Assembly (NCBI RefSeq): GCF_024713945.1
Contig: NC_134686.1
Span: 451,001 to 515,000, forward strand
DNA from: Dermatophagoides farinae
Lineage: Eukaryota > Arthropoda > Arachnida > Sarcoptiformes > Pyroglyphidae
Direction: 5' to 3'
DNA: 64,000 bases
Part shown: one piece after another, positions 24,301 through 36,600 of the stretch
How the letters are laid out: each line of letters starts with the position of its first letter
Position numbering within the stretch: position 1 is the stretch's first letter
The notes under the pieces: generated by a model
The model's input: the letters and a program-made list of their open reading frames with translations, nothing else
What the model was told of the DNA's origin: nothing
The model's database searches: none
Made by a program: the position numbers and the translations under genes

Positions 24301-26630
24301 CAATACCATGAAAACAGTGTGTGTGATGACGACCAGACCATTTGTTCTGGTTTTTTGTTAGACAAGTTTGATATAAAAACCTAATGCCATTGCCAGAAGA
24401 AAAAGAAAAACATGTTGACAACAACAACAATAACAACCACAACAACAACAACAACAACCACAACAACAAGACTACTTGAATTCAAACGACGATGACTTGG
24501 TAAATGATCAAAGATTTTGATGATCAAATGTGATGCATGTGATTTTTTTTTGTCGGCTGATGGTGATGATGATGATGATTAAATCAAATGGATTCTAAAT
24601 TCAATTCTCTGTCCAGTGCGATATTTTTTTTTGTTTGTTTGTTTGTTTTTCTGAATTCCGTATTCCATTCATTAGTTTATAGTGTGTGTGTGTGTGTTTG
24701 ATATATGTAAAATTTTCATCTTAAAAATTCAACTTTAAAAAGGAAAAAAAAATCCAAAAACTTTCATGTTCTCAAATGTTGATTTGGATTTTTTTCATAT
24801 CCAGTGTATTATCATTAATCACATCAAGAAATTTTTTTTTTTTTTTTTTTGGTGATTGTGAATCGAATCAATAATTTATTCATCCTGTAAAGATCAAAGA
24901 CACATTATCAACATCATTGCTTCAAAAACATTATAATATATTTCACGTGCTTGTCATGGATTGAATTTGAACAAAAAAATGAAATGAAGCACTAACTATT
25001 GATTGTGTGTGTGTGTGCGTAGGGGTAAGTGGTAAATTTCCATTATTGTGTGCATGTGTGTGTGTGATTTAAACACACACACACTGACACTTGAATACTA
25101 TTTGAATGTCAATATCATCAATCATTTGTCGTGGGGGGAAAAAAACAACCTACATCCAATGAATGAATGAATGAATAAATAAAGGAGAAAATGAACAACA
25201 AAAAAAAGTTCCATAATGGTTGAACAATACAAAAAAAAAACAAAAAAAACCTCCCGGCAATGATTTTCATTGCACTATTCATTGATCATTGATTATGATG
25301 ATCATTATCATCGTAGTAAATGTGAATGAATGTTGTTTGTGAGTACAAATTGAATAGTGATGAAATCATATAATCAACAAACATGTACACGAACGAACGA
25401 ACGAACCAACTATGATGATGATGATGATGACATTTTAATTCAATGATTCATTTATGATATATACATGACTTGTTTATTCAATGTTTCGATATATGAATCC
25501 AAAAAATTCTTTTGATTATTAAAACAATAATATATTAGAATCGAGAGAAAAGATAACAAATGTTTCATTGCCAGTTTTTTTTTCTATACAGAATTTCACT
25601 TGTAATGATTCTATTTTCTCCATCGTCATCATTATAGAATCAAGTTTAATTCTGACGTTAATGTATGTTTGTTTGTTTGTTTATTTTTGTTCACCATCAC
25701 ATTATTCTATAATTCATTAATGATTCTTTTATGATTCGTTTAAAAAGTTTCTCTTCTCCCCCCCACACCCAAACTTTAACTTTGTTTTCTTCTTTATCAA
25801 AGAAAATAAATGGGGCAGGATTTCCTTGTTTTTTTTCTGTTGTGTTGTTGTTGTTCATTTTCCATTATATTCTCTTAAATCTCTGAGATTTATTTTCGTT
25901 TCCCATTCACAATACACACACACACGCATACACGGATGATTTTTCACTATTTATGTTCTTCCTGGAAATTCTCAATGTCATTTTCTCAGTATGTGTCTGT
26001 TTTATATACATGTGTAGCTGCTGTATACCAACCAGCTAATCCATCCATTCATATACTAAATGGATGAAATTGAAAAACAACAACAAGAAACAAATGAAAA
26101 AATCACTAATCTTTGAACTTTTATTTTTTCCTCCCCATTCCAATTAGTAGTAGTCAAATTCATCATCATATAGTAAATGTTGAGATAGCTGATTGATTAG
26201 TTTGATTGACAGTGTGTGTGTATGTGTGTGTGTGTGTGTGAATATGTGCCCAGTTAATTTAGATTAATGAAAAAAAATGACGAAAGAACAAACAAACAAA
26301 CAGAGAGAGAGAAAAAAAAATTTTTTTTGATGACTTTGAATATTTGACATTTATCGTTATCAATTTTTTTTCTTCATTTACATAAATATAAATCTAAATA
26401 TAATCAGTCATCAGTCATTTCAATTTCACACATCGATCAATCAATCAATCAATCATGAAATCACGAAACATGTGCTAAAATTTTGATTTTCGTTTATTTT
26501 TCGTTTTATTTTAGATTTTTTTCCTATTTTTTTTTTGTTTAGTTTTTTTTTGACGAAACTTGAATTATTTTTCTTGATTCATTGATACAATTATTATCGA
26601 CAAACGAATTGAGTTTCAAGAGAAAAAAAA
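21307..26630. other. 5.3-kb gene-poor region before the SLC6 gene
   Basis: No supportable gene was found. The region has CA/GT runs (23197-23210, 24262-24274, 26210-26240), ACC triplets near 21384-21403, CAA/TTG runs (22648-22665, 23384-23401, 24418-24470), ATC/GAT runs, long poly-T (22189-22209, 24832-24850) and GAAC repeats near 25393-25405. One open frame at 21828-22163 has a pyrimidine tract plus CAG inside it but reads mostly Tyr, His and Ile. The end of the stretch should contain the SLC6 promoter and leader. Confidence 0.55.
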
Positions 26631-29600
26631 ATGACGAACAATAAAACAGATGCGGTCCATGTAAATGGAACCACCGCTCACTATACAACGAATGGGCAGC
26701 TTGATCCAACGACAATGACAACACCATCATCTTCATCATCATCATCATCAGCGTCAGCATCAGCATCAGCATCAGCATCGACAATTACATCACCAATGAC
26801 GAATACAACAACAACAATGACAACAGATTCACAATCAAAAACATTAATAATACAGAATGGAAAATCAAATTCAATTCCATCATCATCATCATCATCGAAA
26901 ATTGAATCGTCATTACCAGAAAATTATCGTCCACGTGAACAATGGGCAAATAAATTGGAATTTGTATTCGCTTGTATGGCTTATGCAATCGGTCTAGGAA
27001 ATGTATGGCGTTTTCCATATCTATGCTATAAAAATGGGGGTGGTAAGTTTTATTCTGTCTATTATTAAACATACGACGTCACACCATAATACGTTATATT
27101 TATTTGAATGTAACAAAAAAAAATGATGTGTAAATTCTGTACGTGTTGTTTTTTGTTTACGAATCAAAGTTGTTGTTGTCATGGTTGTTGTAAAGAATAT
27201 AGGAATTCAAACGAAAGAAGAAAATACCACTAGAATTTTGTAGTATTGACCTAGAAAAAAAATTACACTGTTTTTTTTTCTAGGCCATTATTCCTTACGT
27301 AAATGTAAAAAAAATTTGCGAAATTTTCATTTGCTCTTTTTTTCTGGATTTATTTCATGAATAATTCATGCCATTTGATCTGGATTCTTTGTGTGTGTGT
27401 GTGTGTGAGTGAGTGTTTATTTGATCAATGAAAATTTTTAAATCAAAATTCTTGAAAAAAAAAGATTGTTTGGCGTGTGAAATTAAAATTTTCAATTTTT
27501 TTTTGTTAGTGTACACATGTGTCTGTAATTTATTTTTTTATTGGCAGAAATCGTGACCCAGAAATGAAAATTTATCGTCAATCTAGAATTGATTGAAAAT
27601 TGATTTGAATTTCATTTTTCCATGGTTCCATCTGTCGTTTTTGATTGTAATTAATATACGATTTTTTTTCCATTTGTCCAGGTGCATTTTTCATTCCATA
27701 TTTCATTTTTCTTGTATTTGGCGCTGCACCGATTCTTTTTCTTGAAGTGGCCATTGGTCAATATTTTCGTCAAGGTGGTATTACTGTATGGCGTGAAATT
27801 TGTCCATTGTTTCGTGGCATTGGTTTCGGCACTATTACCATATCGTTTATATTGAATTGTTATTATGTTGTCGTTATTGCATGGGCATTACTTTATCTTT
27901 ATTATTCATTACGTGGTGATCTATTATGGGCTAGCTGTAATAATGAATGGAATACTGATCGATGTTGGACACAATCAATGAATACTACGGCACGAAATGA
28001 TTCCGTCAATTCTGTGATTGAATTTTGGGAACATAAAATATTACAAATTAGTCCCGGTATTGATCAACCAAATGGTTTTCAATGGGAATTAGTATTGACA
28101 CTGGCAATTGCTTGGATTTTATGTTTCTTTTCCATATGGAAAGGTGTTAAATCCACTGGCAAAGCTGTTTATGTGACTGCTGTATTTCCATATGTGGTCA
28201 TTACGGCATTATTTATACGTGGCATTACATTACCAGGCGCTAGTGAAGGAATCAAATTTTATCTGTATCCAGATTTTTCACGTCTTAGTGATTCACAGGT
28301 ATGGATGGATGCTGGTACACAGATTTTTTTCTCCTATGCAATAGCGCTTGGTTGTATGGTTGCATTGGGCAGTTACAATACTTTTAACAATAATTTCTAT
28401 CAGTAAGTTTCGTAATCATCATTTTTGTTTTCATTCACTTGAAATTAATCCTTTCTTTTTCTTTCATTGTAGTCAATTATTGTTTTTAACTGGTGCAAAT
28501 TCCGGTACATCTGTCTATTCTGGTTTTGTCATATTCTCCATTTTGGGTTATATGGCACATGAACAACAATTGAGTATTGCCGATGTTGCTGAATCTGGAC
28601 CCGGTTTAGCGTTTATCGCTTATCCACGTGCTGTTGCAATGATGCCTGGATCATCATTTTGGGCCGTAATGTTTTTCATTATGATCTTATTATTGGGATT
28701 AGGTTCACAATTTGTTGGTGTTGAAGGTTTCGTAACGGCTATGGTGGATTTATTTCCACAATATTTACGCATTGGTAAACGTCGTGAATGGTTTATATTT
28801 GGTGTTTGTATTGTTAGCTTTTTGATCGGTTTATCCATGGTCACTAGGGTAAGTTACTGAGAAAAAAAAACGAATTGAAAAATAATTTTTTTTTCTCCAA
28901 TTCATCATAGGGTGGAATGTATGTTTTTCAATTATTCGATTATTATGGTGCAAGTGGAATGTGTCTGCTTTGGTATTGTTTCTTTCAAGCCATTGTCATT
29001 GGATGGATTTACAGTTAAGTGAAAAATTGAACATGACAAATTCATTCTTATTTGTGGAATTTTTCTGTTTCATTTGACTAATGTAGAAGCCGAAAATATG
29101 TATGATAATATTGAAAAAATGATTGGTTTTCGTATACCGAAATTTTTCCATTATTGTTGGAAATACATTACACCCACTGTTATCGGTGGTACGTTTGCAT
29201 TCTATTTGATTACATATAAATCAATCAAGTAAGTTTGAAACGTTGAAATGTTGAATTTGGCCATTTATTTTTCACATAATCAAAAAATAACCATACAGAT
29301 ATAACGGTACATATGAATATCCATGGTGGGGTATTGTATTCGGTTGGATGTTGGCAATGTCATCCATTATGCAATTGCCGATTTCAATGCTGTATTTTTG
29401 GTTCACGGCACCAAATATACCAAAAGTGAGTAATAATAGTACATGACAGGATTCCATTCTCATCATCTGAAACTTTTTTTTTATTCTATTGCAAACAAAC
29501 GAAAAAAAATGCAGAAATGGACATATTTGACCACTGGAAACAAGAATCTTGTTCATGCAACACCGCATAAAAATTTCAACAACAAAAATGATAACAACAA

Positions 29601-29649
29601 CAACAACAACGTGAATGGAAAAATCAAAGATATTGAAATTGGAACATGA
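26631..29649 (+). CDS. Na+/Cl--dependent GABA-type neurotransmitter transporter (SLC6)
   Basis: Plasma-membrane symporter that takes up GABA or a related amine or amino acid with Na+ and Cl-. Exons: 26631-27042, 27682-28402, 28473-28848, 28911-29013, 29087-29228, 29299-29425, 29515-29649; all phases close, giving 671 residues. The cytosolic N-terminus (about 100 residues) is Ser/Ala/Thr-rich. TM1 has [14 protein letters not shown], then [13 protein letters not shown]3 holds the [12 protein letters not shown] segment with the family Tyr. Extracellular loop 2 has the paired Cys in [11 protein letters not shown] and an NTT glycosylation site. Further matches to GAT1 are [37 protein letters not shown] and [10 protein letters not shown]. 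The sequence resembles GAT1, betaine and creatine carriers about equally well, so the substrate is not fixed. The tail is short and Asn-rich. Confidence 0.93.
27043..27681 (+). other. first intron of the SLC6 gene
   Basis: A 639-bp intron, GTAAGT to CCAG, much longer than the others in this gene (about 60-90 bp). It holds a GT run near 27390-27406. Nothing else is seen in it. Confidence 0.8.
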
Positions 29650-30594
29650 AAAAAAACTCAACGATCCAATTTGTTTTGCAAATCAATTACGATGCAATTT
29701 GAATATTTTTTTTCCTGCTCATCAAGTTTGAAACAAAAAGAATATTCTCCGTGATAAATTGTTTTCTCAAGACACATACACACACACAGACAGATACAGA
29801 TATAACACTAAACCAAATCAAATCGTGTACAAAATTATTTTTCGAAGAAGATCATTTCATCTGTTTTTTTTTTTTTTTTGCTCATTCATTCAAGAATTGT
29901 GAAGAGAGAAAAAAAATCGTGATCATAAATTATTTTGTCGGTGTGTGAGTGTGTGTGAGATGATTGACACTATAGTTGACAACAACAACAAAAAAAAATA
30001 TCGTTATCATTATATTCCGAACAGTGTATTGACCTCAAAATATGACTATCATGAATTTCTATCTATCTATCTATCCAATTATTAATCATATGCATTTTTT
30101 TTTATTTTCTTTTATTTACGATTAGATATTGTTATTGTCGTGTGTGTGTGTGAATCCTCAACAACAACAATACAGTGAACCCAGTGATATTTTTCACATT
30201 CAATTCAATTTTTTTTTTGGTTTTATTTCATTCATTTAGCTATTCATGAATTCACTGATGACCAAACCCCACCCCCACCATCACCACCACCACCCACAAC
30301 TAAACTAAATTGAAATTAATCCCAAAATCAAATGAAAAATTGTGTGTTCATTCAATATTTGTCCACAAACAAAAAAAAACAAAAATGTCCAAAAAAAAAA
30401 AATTACTGCGATTTGATTGTTGTTGTTTTTTTTTTGTTTTTGCATAATGTTTTTATCTTTATTTTTATTATTCAGATTCATTATCAATTGTCTTTGACAT
30501 GATTGTTGATTATTAACTTTAAAAAAAAAATTGACAAATAATAATAATAAAAAAATTTTTAAATTTAAAAAAAAATCAAATAATTAAATGAACG

Positions 30595-30610
30595 AAACTA
30601 TCGATAGTTT
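30595..30610. promoter_or_regulatory. perfect palindrome containing a DRE-like TATCGATA
   Basis: AAACTATCGATAGTTT is identical to its reverse complement. Its centre TATCGATA is the DRE box bound by DREF/BEAF in flies. It is far from any predicted start codon, so a promoter role is uncertain. Confidence 0.25.
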
Positions 30611-32708
30611 GTCAACATTTTTTTTCGGCTGCTATGTGTGTGGGTAGTAGCAGTAGTAGTAGTAGTAGTGGTGTTGATATGGTCACAATCAAATTGTTGC
30701 AATTCTGAATTCGATATGTATCTTTGTAAATGTATACAACAGCAAGATAGATGTATGTTGTAGTAGTAGTAGTAGTGCCATTATGTACATTGGGTTCAAA
30801 TATATTTTTCAACCACTACTACTGCTGGTCATTTTGGGATTATAACAACGCTGTTGCTGATGCCTGTTTTTTTTTTGTGTACATGTATTGTAATGGTATT
30901 TGGTGGTGTTAGGTGTTGATTGTCGCCGTCTTCCATCATTGCCATGGCATGGAGAGCATATTAATATTCACACACAAAAACAGCCAAAAAAGCAAAAGCA
31001 AAAAACACCAGCCAACCAACCAACCATCAACCAATTCATCGACCAAAAACAAAGAAGTCCAAATTTCTGGTAATCTGGTTCATCATTGTCATCATCATCA
31101 TCATCAGAAAAAAATCATGCACCAGAATAAAAAAAATTATAATTTTTTTCAATTTTTACAAAAGTTAAAAATTTAATTATGTGATTTTTTTGTGTGTATG
31201 TATGTGAGTGTGTGTAAAGTTTGTTTTTACCAAATTTTTGGTGTTTTGTTGTTGTTTTGTTTTTTTTTGTTGATCTCAAAAAAAAAAAAAAAATTCCAAC
31301 CATTTTTTTTCGTATTTCTTGCATTTTTATTATTACACAACTTTTATTTTCATTTTTTTTGCGCATTGCAAGCAACAATTTTTTTTTGTTCGTTTTACAT
31401 CTTTTCAATTCATTCATTTATTGATTCTTTTTTTTTCACCATTTTTACAACAAAAACAACAACAACAAAAATCGAACGAAAATTCTGCACCAATTTTTTC
31501 TTGATTATTGATTGACTATAAATGACATTCAATTGTCAATGTTTATATATTTCAATTGGAAAAAAATTATATATGGCCTTTAATCTTGGAACAAATTCTG
31601 TGTGTTGTGTTGCTGGAAACCTTTTTTTTTGATTAAAATGAAAAATAATCATGTGTAAGGTATGTCAATTTTTATTTTGTTTTTTTTTCATTTACAATTT
31701 TTTTTCGATTCTTTATTAGTTTTTTTCTCTGGTGGTGGTGGTGGGTATTTGATTCTTCCAAAAACATACATACACACACACACACACGTACATAAAGTTG
31801 CACTTAATAATAATAATGATGATGATGATCAGCAAAAGAAATGACTATGAGAAAATAGAATACATTAACCATGGTTTCACCACTCTCTCTCTTTTTTCTT
31901 TCATAATATGTGATTATAATCTAGTTTCAACCGCTCGATAGGTTTTTTCTTTTTTTTTTCTTTTGGTTGGTATCCATGTGGTGTGTTGATGTGTGTATAT
32001 ATCAATGATGGTGATGCAAATCAAATTATTTCATTTCAAAACTCTAAACGATGGCAATAATACAAACAAAAGTCATTCAATTGGCTACAATTGGTTGAAT
32101 CATAAGGTGGAAAATAAATTTGCGATGAATCATCATCATCATCAACAACATCAACATCAGTAATGATGAATTTTCAATGAAAGAAAGAAAAGAAAAACCA
32201 ATCCATTTTCTCTTGATATTTAGTCATTCTATTTTTCTTTCTGGTTATTGGATGTCTCACTTTCAATGTTGTTGTTGTTGTTGTTGTTGTTGTTGATGTT
32301 TGGCTTATTCCAAATTACCAGAAAAAAAACGAGAGAAATTTTTTTTTTTGGGTCTGAGCAGATTTTTTTTTTGTTTTTGTTTTTGTTTTCTCTTTTGCCT
32401 TTTAATTTTCGAGTGTGGCGTCATAATACGAATTTATATATATATATCGATTTAAAAAAAAAAAAATAAAAATGGCAATTTTTTTTACGAAATTAAGAGA
32501 GTGTGAGAGTGGAAAGTGAAAGTAAAATATCAAGCAATTGGTTCGAATGATTGTGGTGAGATATAAATTGATTGATGATTGAAAGCACAAAAAAAATTTA
32601 TTTTTTTTTTGCTGTAACAAGCGAAAAATAAAGTGAAATGGATGGATTTTTTTTTCTCATCCAAATAATGCACCACAATTGTACCATTGAGATCAAGTTG
32701 AATTTTTT

Positions 32709-32744
32709 TGTTTGTTTGTTTGTTTGTTTGTTTGTTTGTTTGTT
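32709..32744 (+). repeat. TTTG tetranucleotide array
   Basis: About nine tandem TTTG units, followed by poly-T. It is the longest tetranucleotide array in this part of the window. Confidence 0.8.
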
Positions 32745-33133
32745 TTTTTTCTGGTTTACTCTGGTGTGGGTGTTTTTTATTTTTGTTCAACAACAGCAAC
32801 AGTTGCAGTAGTAGTTGTTGTTGTTGCAATTGATCTTGTTTTTTTTTTTTGGTGTTTTTTTCTGGTATATTCATTGGTTGAAACCAAATTAAATGTTTGT
32901 CATGATTATTGAATCGGATACACGGCCAAGACCGGATTTGTGAACAGAATCGAATACAAAAATTCGTATAGTCATCACACACACACACACACACACGAAT
33001 ACACCAGGTAGATAGATGACAAATTGACAATGATAACGATGATGAGAAATGAATGATTAAAAATAAAAAAAAATGTTTATTAATAGCCATTCTAGTTACT
33101 AAAAATAACATTTTGTTTTCTATTTTTATACAG

Positions 33134-33259
33134 TTTATTATAGGAATCATTATATATATCCGTTCAAATGAATCACAATCACCGAATAATCACCATCATC
33201 ATCATCGTCATCCGCAACAACGTATTTATTTGGAAAACAATTTTCGATGCATTTATTGA
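33134..33259 (+). CDS. possible orphan terminal exon with a membrane segment
   Basis: A strong T-rich tract and TACAG end at 33133. The frame that follows begins FIIGIIIYIRSNESQSP, has a His/Gln/Arg stretch and ends LENNFRCIY before TGA at 33257-33259. A short hydrophobic segment and a basic tail suggest the C-terminus of a membrane protein. I found no upstream exon to join it to within the preceding 3.4 kb, and the SLC6 gene already has a complete end. It may be a chance frame. Confidence 0.25.
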   Translation, partial: FIIGIIIYIRSNESQSPNNHHHHHRHPQQRIYLENNFRCIY

Positions 33260-33695
33260 ATTGACAATGAAAATGACGAATGATGATGATCAAATATAAA
33301 AAGAAGATTCAAATTTGTATATGATTCTAATGTGTAAATTATATAACACAATCAAGATAATTCAGATACACAGACGCATAACGATTCAGAGCCCTCGTGG
33401 AAACTTTATTTTGTGCCATAATTTTTTTTTACACACACAGAGAAACGTACGTTTTCGAATATACGAACAATAAAAGAAAAAAAACTAGTGCGGTTACAAT
33501 TCAAATGAAAACAAAACAACAAGTGGCCAATCGATAATTCAACATATAATAGCAACAACAGATGCAAACGAAAAGAAGAAGAAGAAGAAGAAGACCAACC
33601 AATATACATGGTGAAATCACCTCAGCGGCGGTCCATTATATCAATTTAATTGAAGAAATTTTTTTTTTAAAAATCAAAACAATTATAAACGAAAA

Positions 33696-36600
33696 ATGTA
33701 TACAATAGGACGTGATAATATTGATGTTTATGATTTTAAATCTGAAGAAAATCTACGAAAATGGCGTGGATTTTTCATTCCAACTTTATTACAGGTATGT
33801 GTGTGTTGATTACTTTTCCATTTTAATCATCAATAATTTTCAATTTGTTATTAGATTCAAAAAATCACACATCCAACATTGATTGTTAAAACAGATGGTT
33901 TGCAATATGTAGAATCATTATTATTGAAATTATTAGGAGCAATAATGGCTACAAATAGTACGGCAGGCGCTGGTAGTGCATCATTGATGACATTACATAC
34001 AATCAGTGATTTTGAAGATCGTATTCGACGTCTAATACCGGATCCATTGAAAACAAATTCATTGAAAAAAGCAAAAGAAATTCTTTCTGCATTGCGTAAT
34101 AGTAAAAGAAGCAAAGCGAATATCATATTTCATGGCAATGTGGATCGTTCACCATTGAAAACACCTGTGGATAAATTTCATCATATGCTACAAAAAGATG
34201 TTCTTGGTCATAAAACCGATATCCAGGTTTCACAATATTTATTGGCTGTATTGGAATTTATTGCTACCGATATACTACAATTGGCCGGACATTATGTACG
34301 TAATATGATTCATACGGAAATCACTAGCCAAGACATTCATGCTACGATGTGTGCCGATAAAGTTTTAATGGAAATTTTCTATAAAGACGAAGAAGAAGAA
34401 GATGATGATGGACCACCATTATCGGCCAATTGTTATTATAGTCAATCATTTTTTGATGCAGATTTTGGTGATAATGGTGGCGGTGAATATGGTAATGTTG
34501 GCGGCAATCATCATCACCATCATCATCATACCACAATCACATATTCAGAAGCGGTACATGAATTCATACAAGAAGAAAGACAATTTATACGTGAATTATC
34601 ATTGATAATAAAAGTTTTTCGTGATCCAATGACCACCGTTCTTTCCGATGATGATCTCCAGCGAATATTTGTCAATATTGATGATATTTATGAATTTGCT
34701 ATCAAATTTTTAAGTCTCCTAGAAGATGCTGTTGAAGTGGCCGATGAAGATGATTGTCCAGCAATTGGTTCATGTTTTATTGAAATTGCCGAAGATGAAG
34801 AGATGGATGTCTTTCATAAATATGCTCAAAATGTATGTAAATGGTAAATGAAGAAATTTTAATTTTTTCTATTCCTTTTTTTCTCATTTCTCATAGGTTA
34901 TGAATTTTTCATTTCGCGACCATTTATACACTGTTCTTTCACAACATTCCCTTCAAAGCCGTATAAGTGAAATATTCTCATCAAGATATAATGCAGCAGC
35001 CAATGGAATGATGGCTGCTATAAAATATGTTTTACCACGGCTACTACTATTGCCTGTATATCATTGTTTTTCGTATTTCAAAGCAATCGAAAAATTAAGA
35101 GAATTAACACCATTGGTTAGTGATCGTGAAAATTATGAACAAGCCGATTCTTCATTACAATCATTGAGAAATGTGTTGGAAAAAGAGAAAAAATTAAATA
35201 AATTTGGTGATGGTTATTTTCTACGATTATATGGCCGTACACATAGGGCAACAGCATTGGCAAAAATGAAAGAAATTCAATCATCAATCGATAATTGGAA
35301 TGGAAAAGATATTTGGCAATCATGTAATGAATTCATACGTGAAGGTCTACTGTATAAAGTATCCAATCCGGGTAAATCAATTGGACAATTTTCAAAATCT
35401 GAACGTCGAGCTTTTCTATTTGATAGTCTATTGGTACTATGTAAACATTACACTAAACGTATGGTGCCAGGTCGTGGTGATAATTCACATCTGGAATGTC
35501 GATTTAAAGAACGTTTTTACATACGAAACATTGAAATAATTGAACGTGATGAACTATATGTACCATCAAATTTTTCTCTATTTTCCAATCATTTCATTGG
35601 CCATTCGGCTGATAGTCAACAACAAAATTCAATTCTGGAACAACAACACCAATCATTATCATCAAGTGTGTCGAATATAAGCAATCATATCGCCAGTGAT
35701 AATTCAAATACAATACATGCATTCGAAATATCACAAACGAATCAAAATCAGTCAATAGTATTGATGGCAAAAACAGTGGAAGAAAATGATAGCTGGATGT
35801 CTCAGCTGATTCTATTGAATATGCGTTCAATGTTGGAACGAACATTGGATGCCAAATTATTGGAAGAGGCAAAAAAACATCCACTGTTATTACCACATGC
35901 ATCGGTATATCGTTTTGCAATCGAAGATATGGATACAAACATTATATTTGAAGAAAATAAATCCAATCGTAATGTACCGCTAATCAAAGGCGCCACATTA
36001 TTGAAATTAGTCGAAAGACTTACCTATCATAAATATGGTGATCCGAATTTAGTACGAATTTTTCTCACAACTTATCGTTCGTTTTGTACACCAATTGAAT
36101 TGTTTAAATTGTTGATTGAACGTTTCGAGATACCTGAACCAGATTTTCGTTCATGTATGCAAGCTATGTATTATGCAAATGAAGAATTATCATCACCAAC
36201 AAGTGTAGCACCACCTGCACAAGAATTATTATTGGATTCAAATGAAATGATGGCATCAGATCAGACAATACATTCTTCAACCGGAACATTTGTTGTGAAT
36301 AATAATAATACATCATCGTCAGGTCCAACTAGTCCAACTTCTCTAAACAATAATAATCAACAACAACAACAACAGCAGCAGCAATTACCACCAACACCAT
36401 CAGATTTTAGTAAATTTTTTGATGAACAAGATGAACAATGTCAACAAGATTATCGTGAAATGTTAAAACGATTCCGGAAAGAATACGCTCAACCGGTGCA
36501 ATTTCGTGTATTGAATGTTCTTCGACATTGGATCGATAAACATTGGTATGATTTTGAACGTGAAAGTCAGCTGTTGGATATGTTGAATGAATTTGTGAAT

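Larger units (their letters stand above)
29650..33133. other. SLC6 3' region and repeat-rich spacer
   Basis: No complete gene is seen. Contents include ATCT repeats near 30060-30075, GTAGTA runs near 30647-30669 and 30760-30776, a perfect 16-bp palindrome at 30595-30610, TTG repeats near 32267-32295, and a long TTTG array at 32709-32744. Frames here translate as repeats. The stretch ends at a possible terminal exon beginning at 33134. Confidence 0.5.

Noticed and set aside
32530-33150. 206-codon minus-strand frame
   Set aside because: It is translated through the TTTG array, CA repeats and poly-A, and lacks any family signature.
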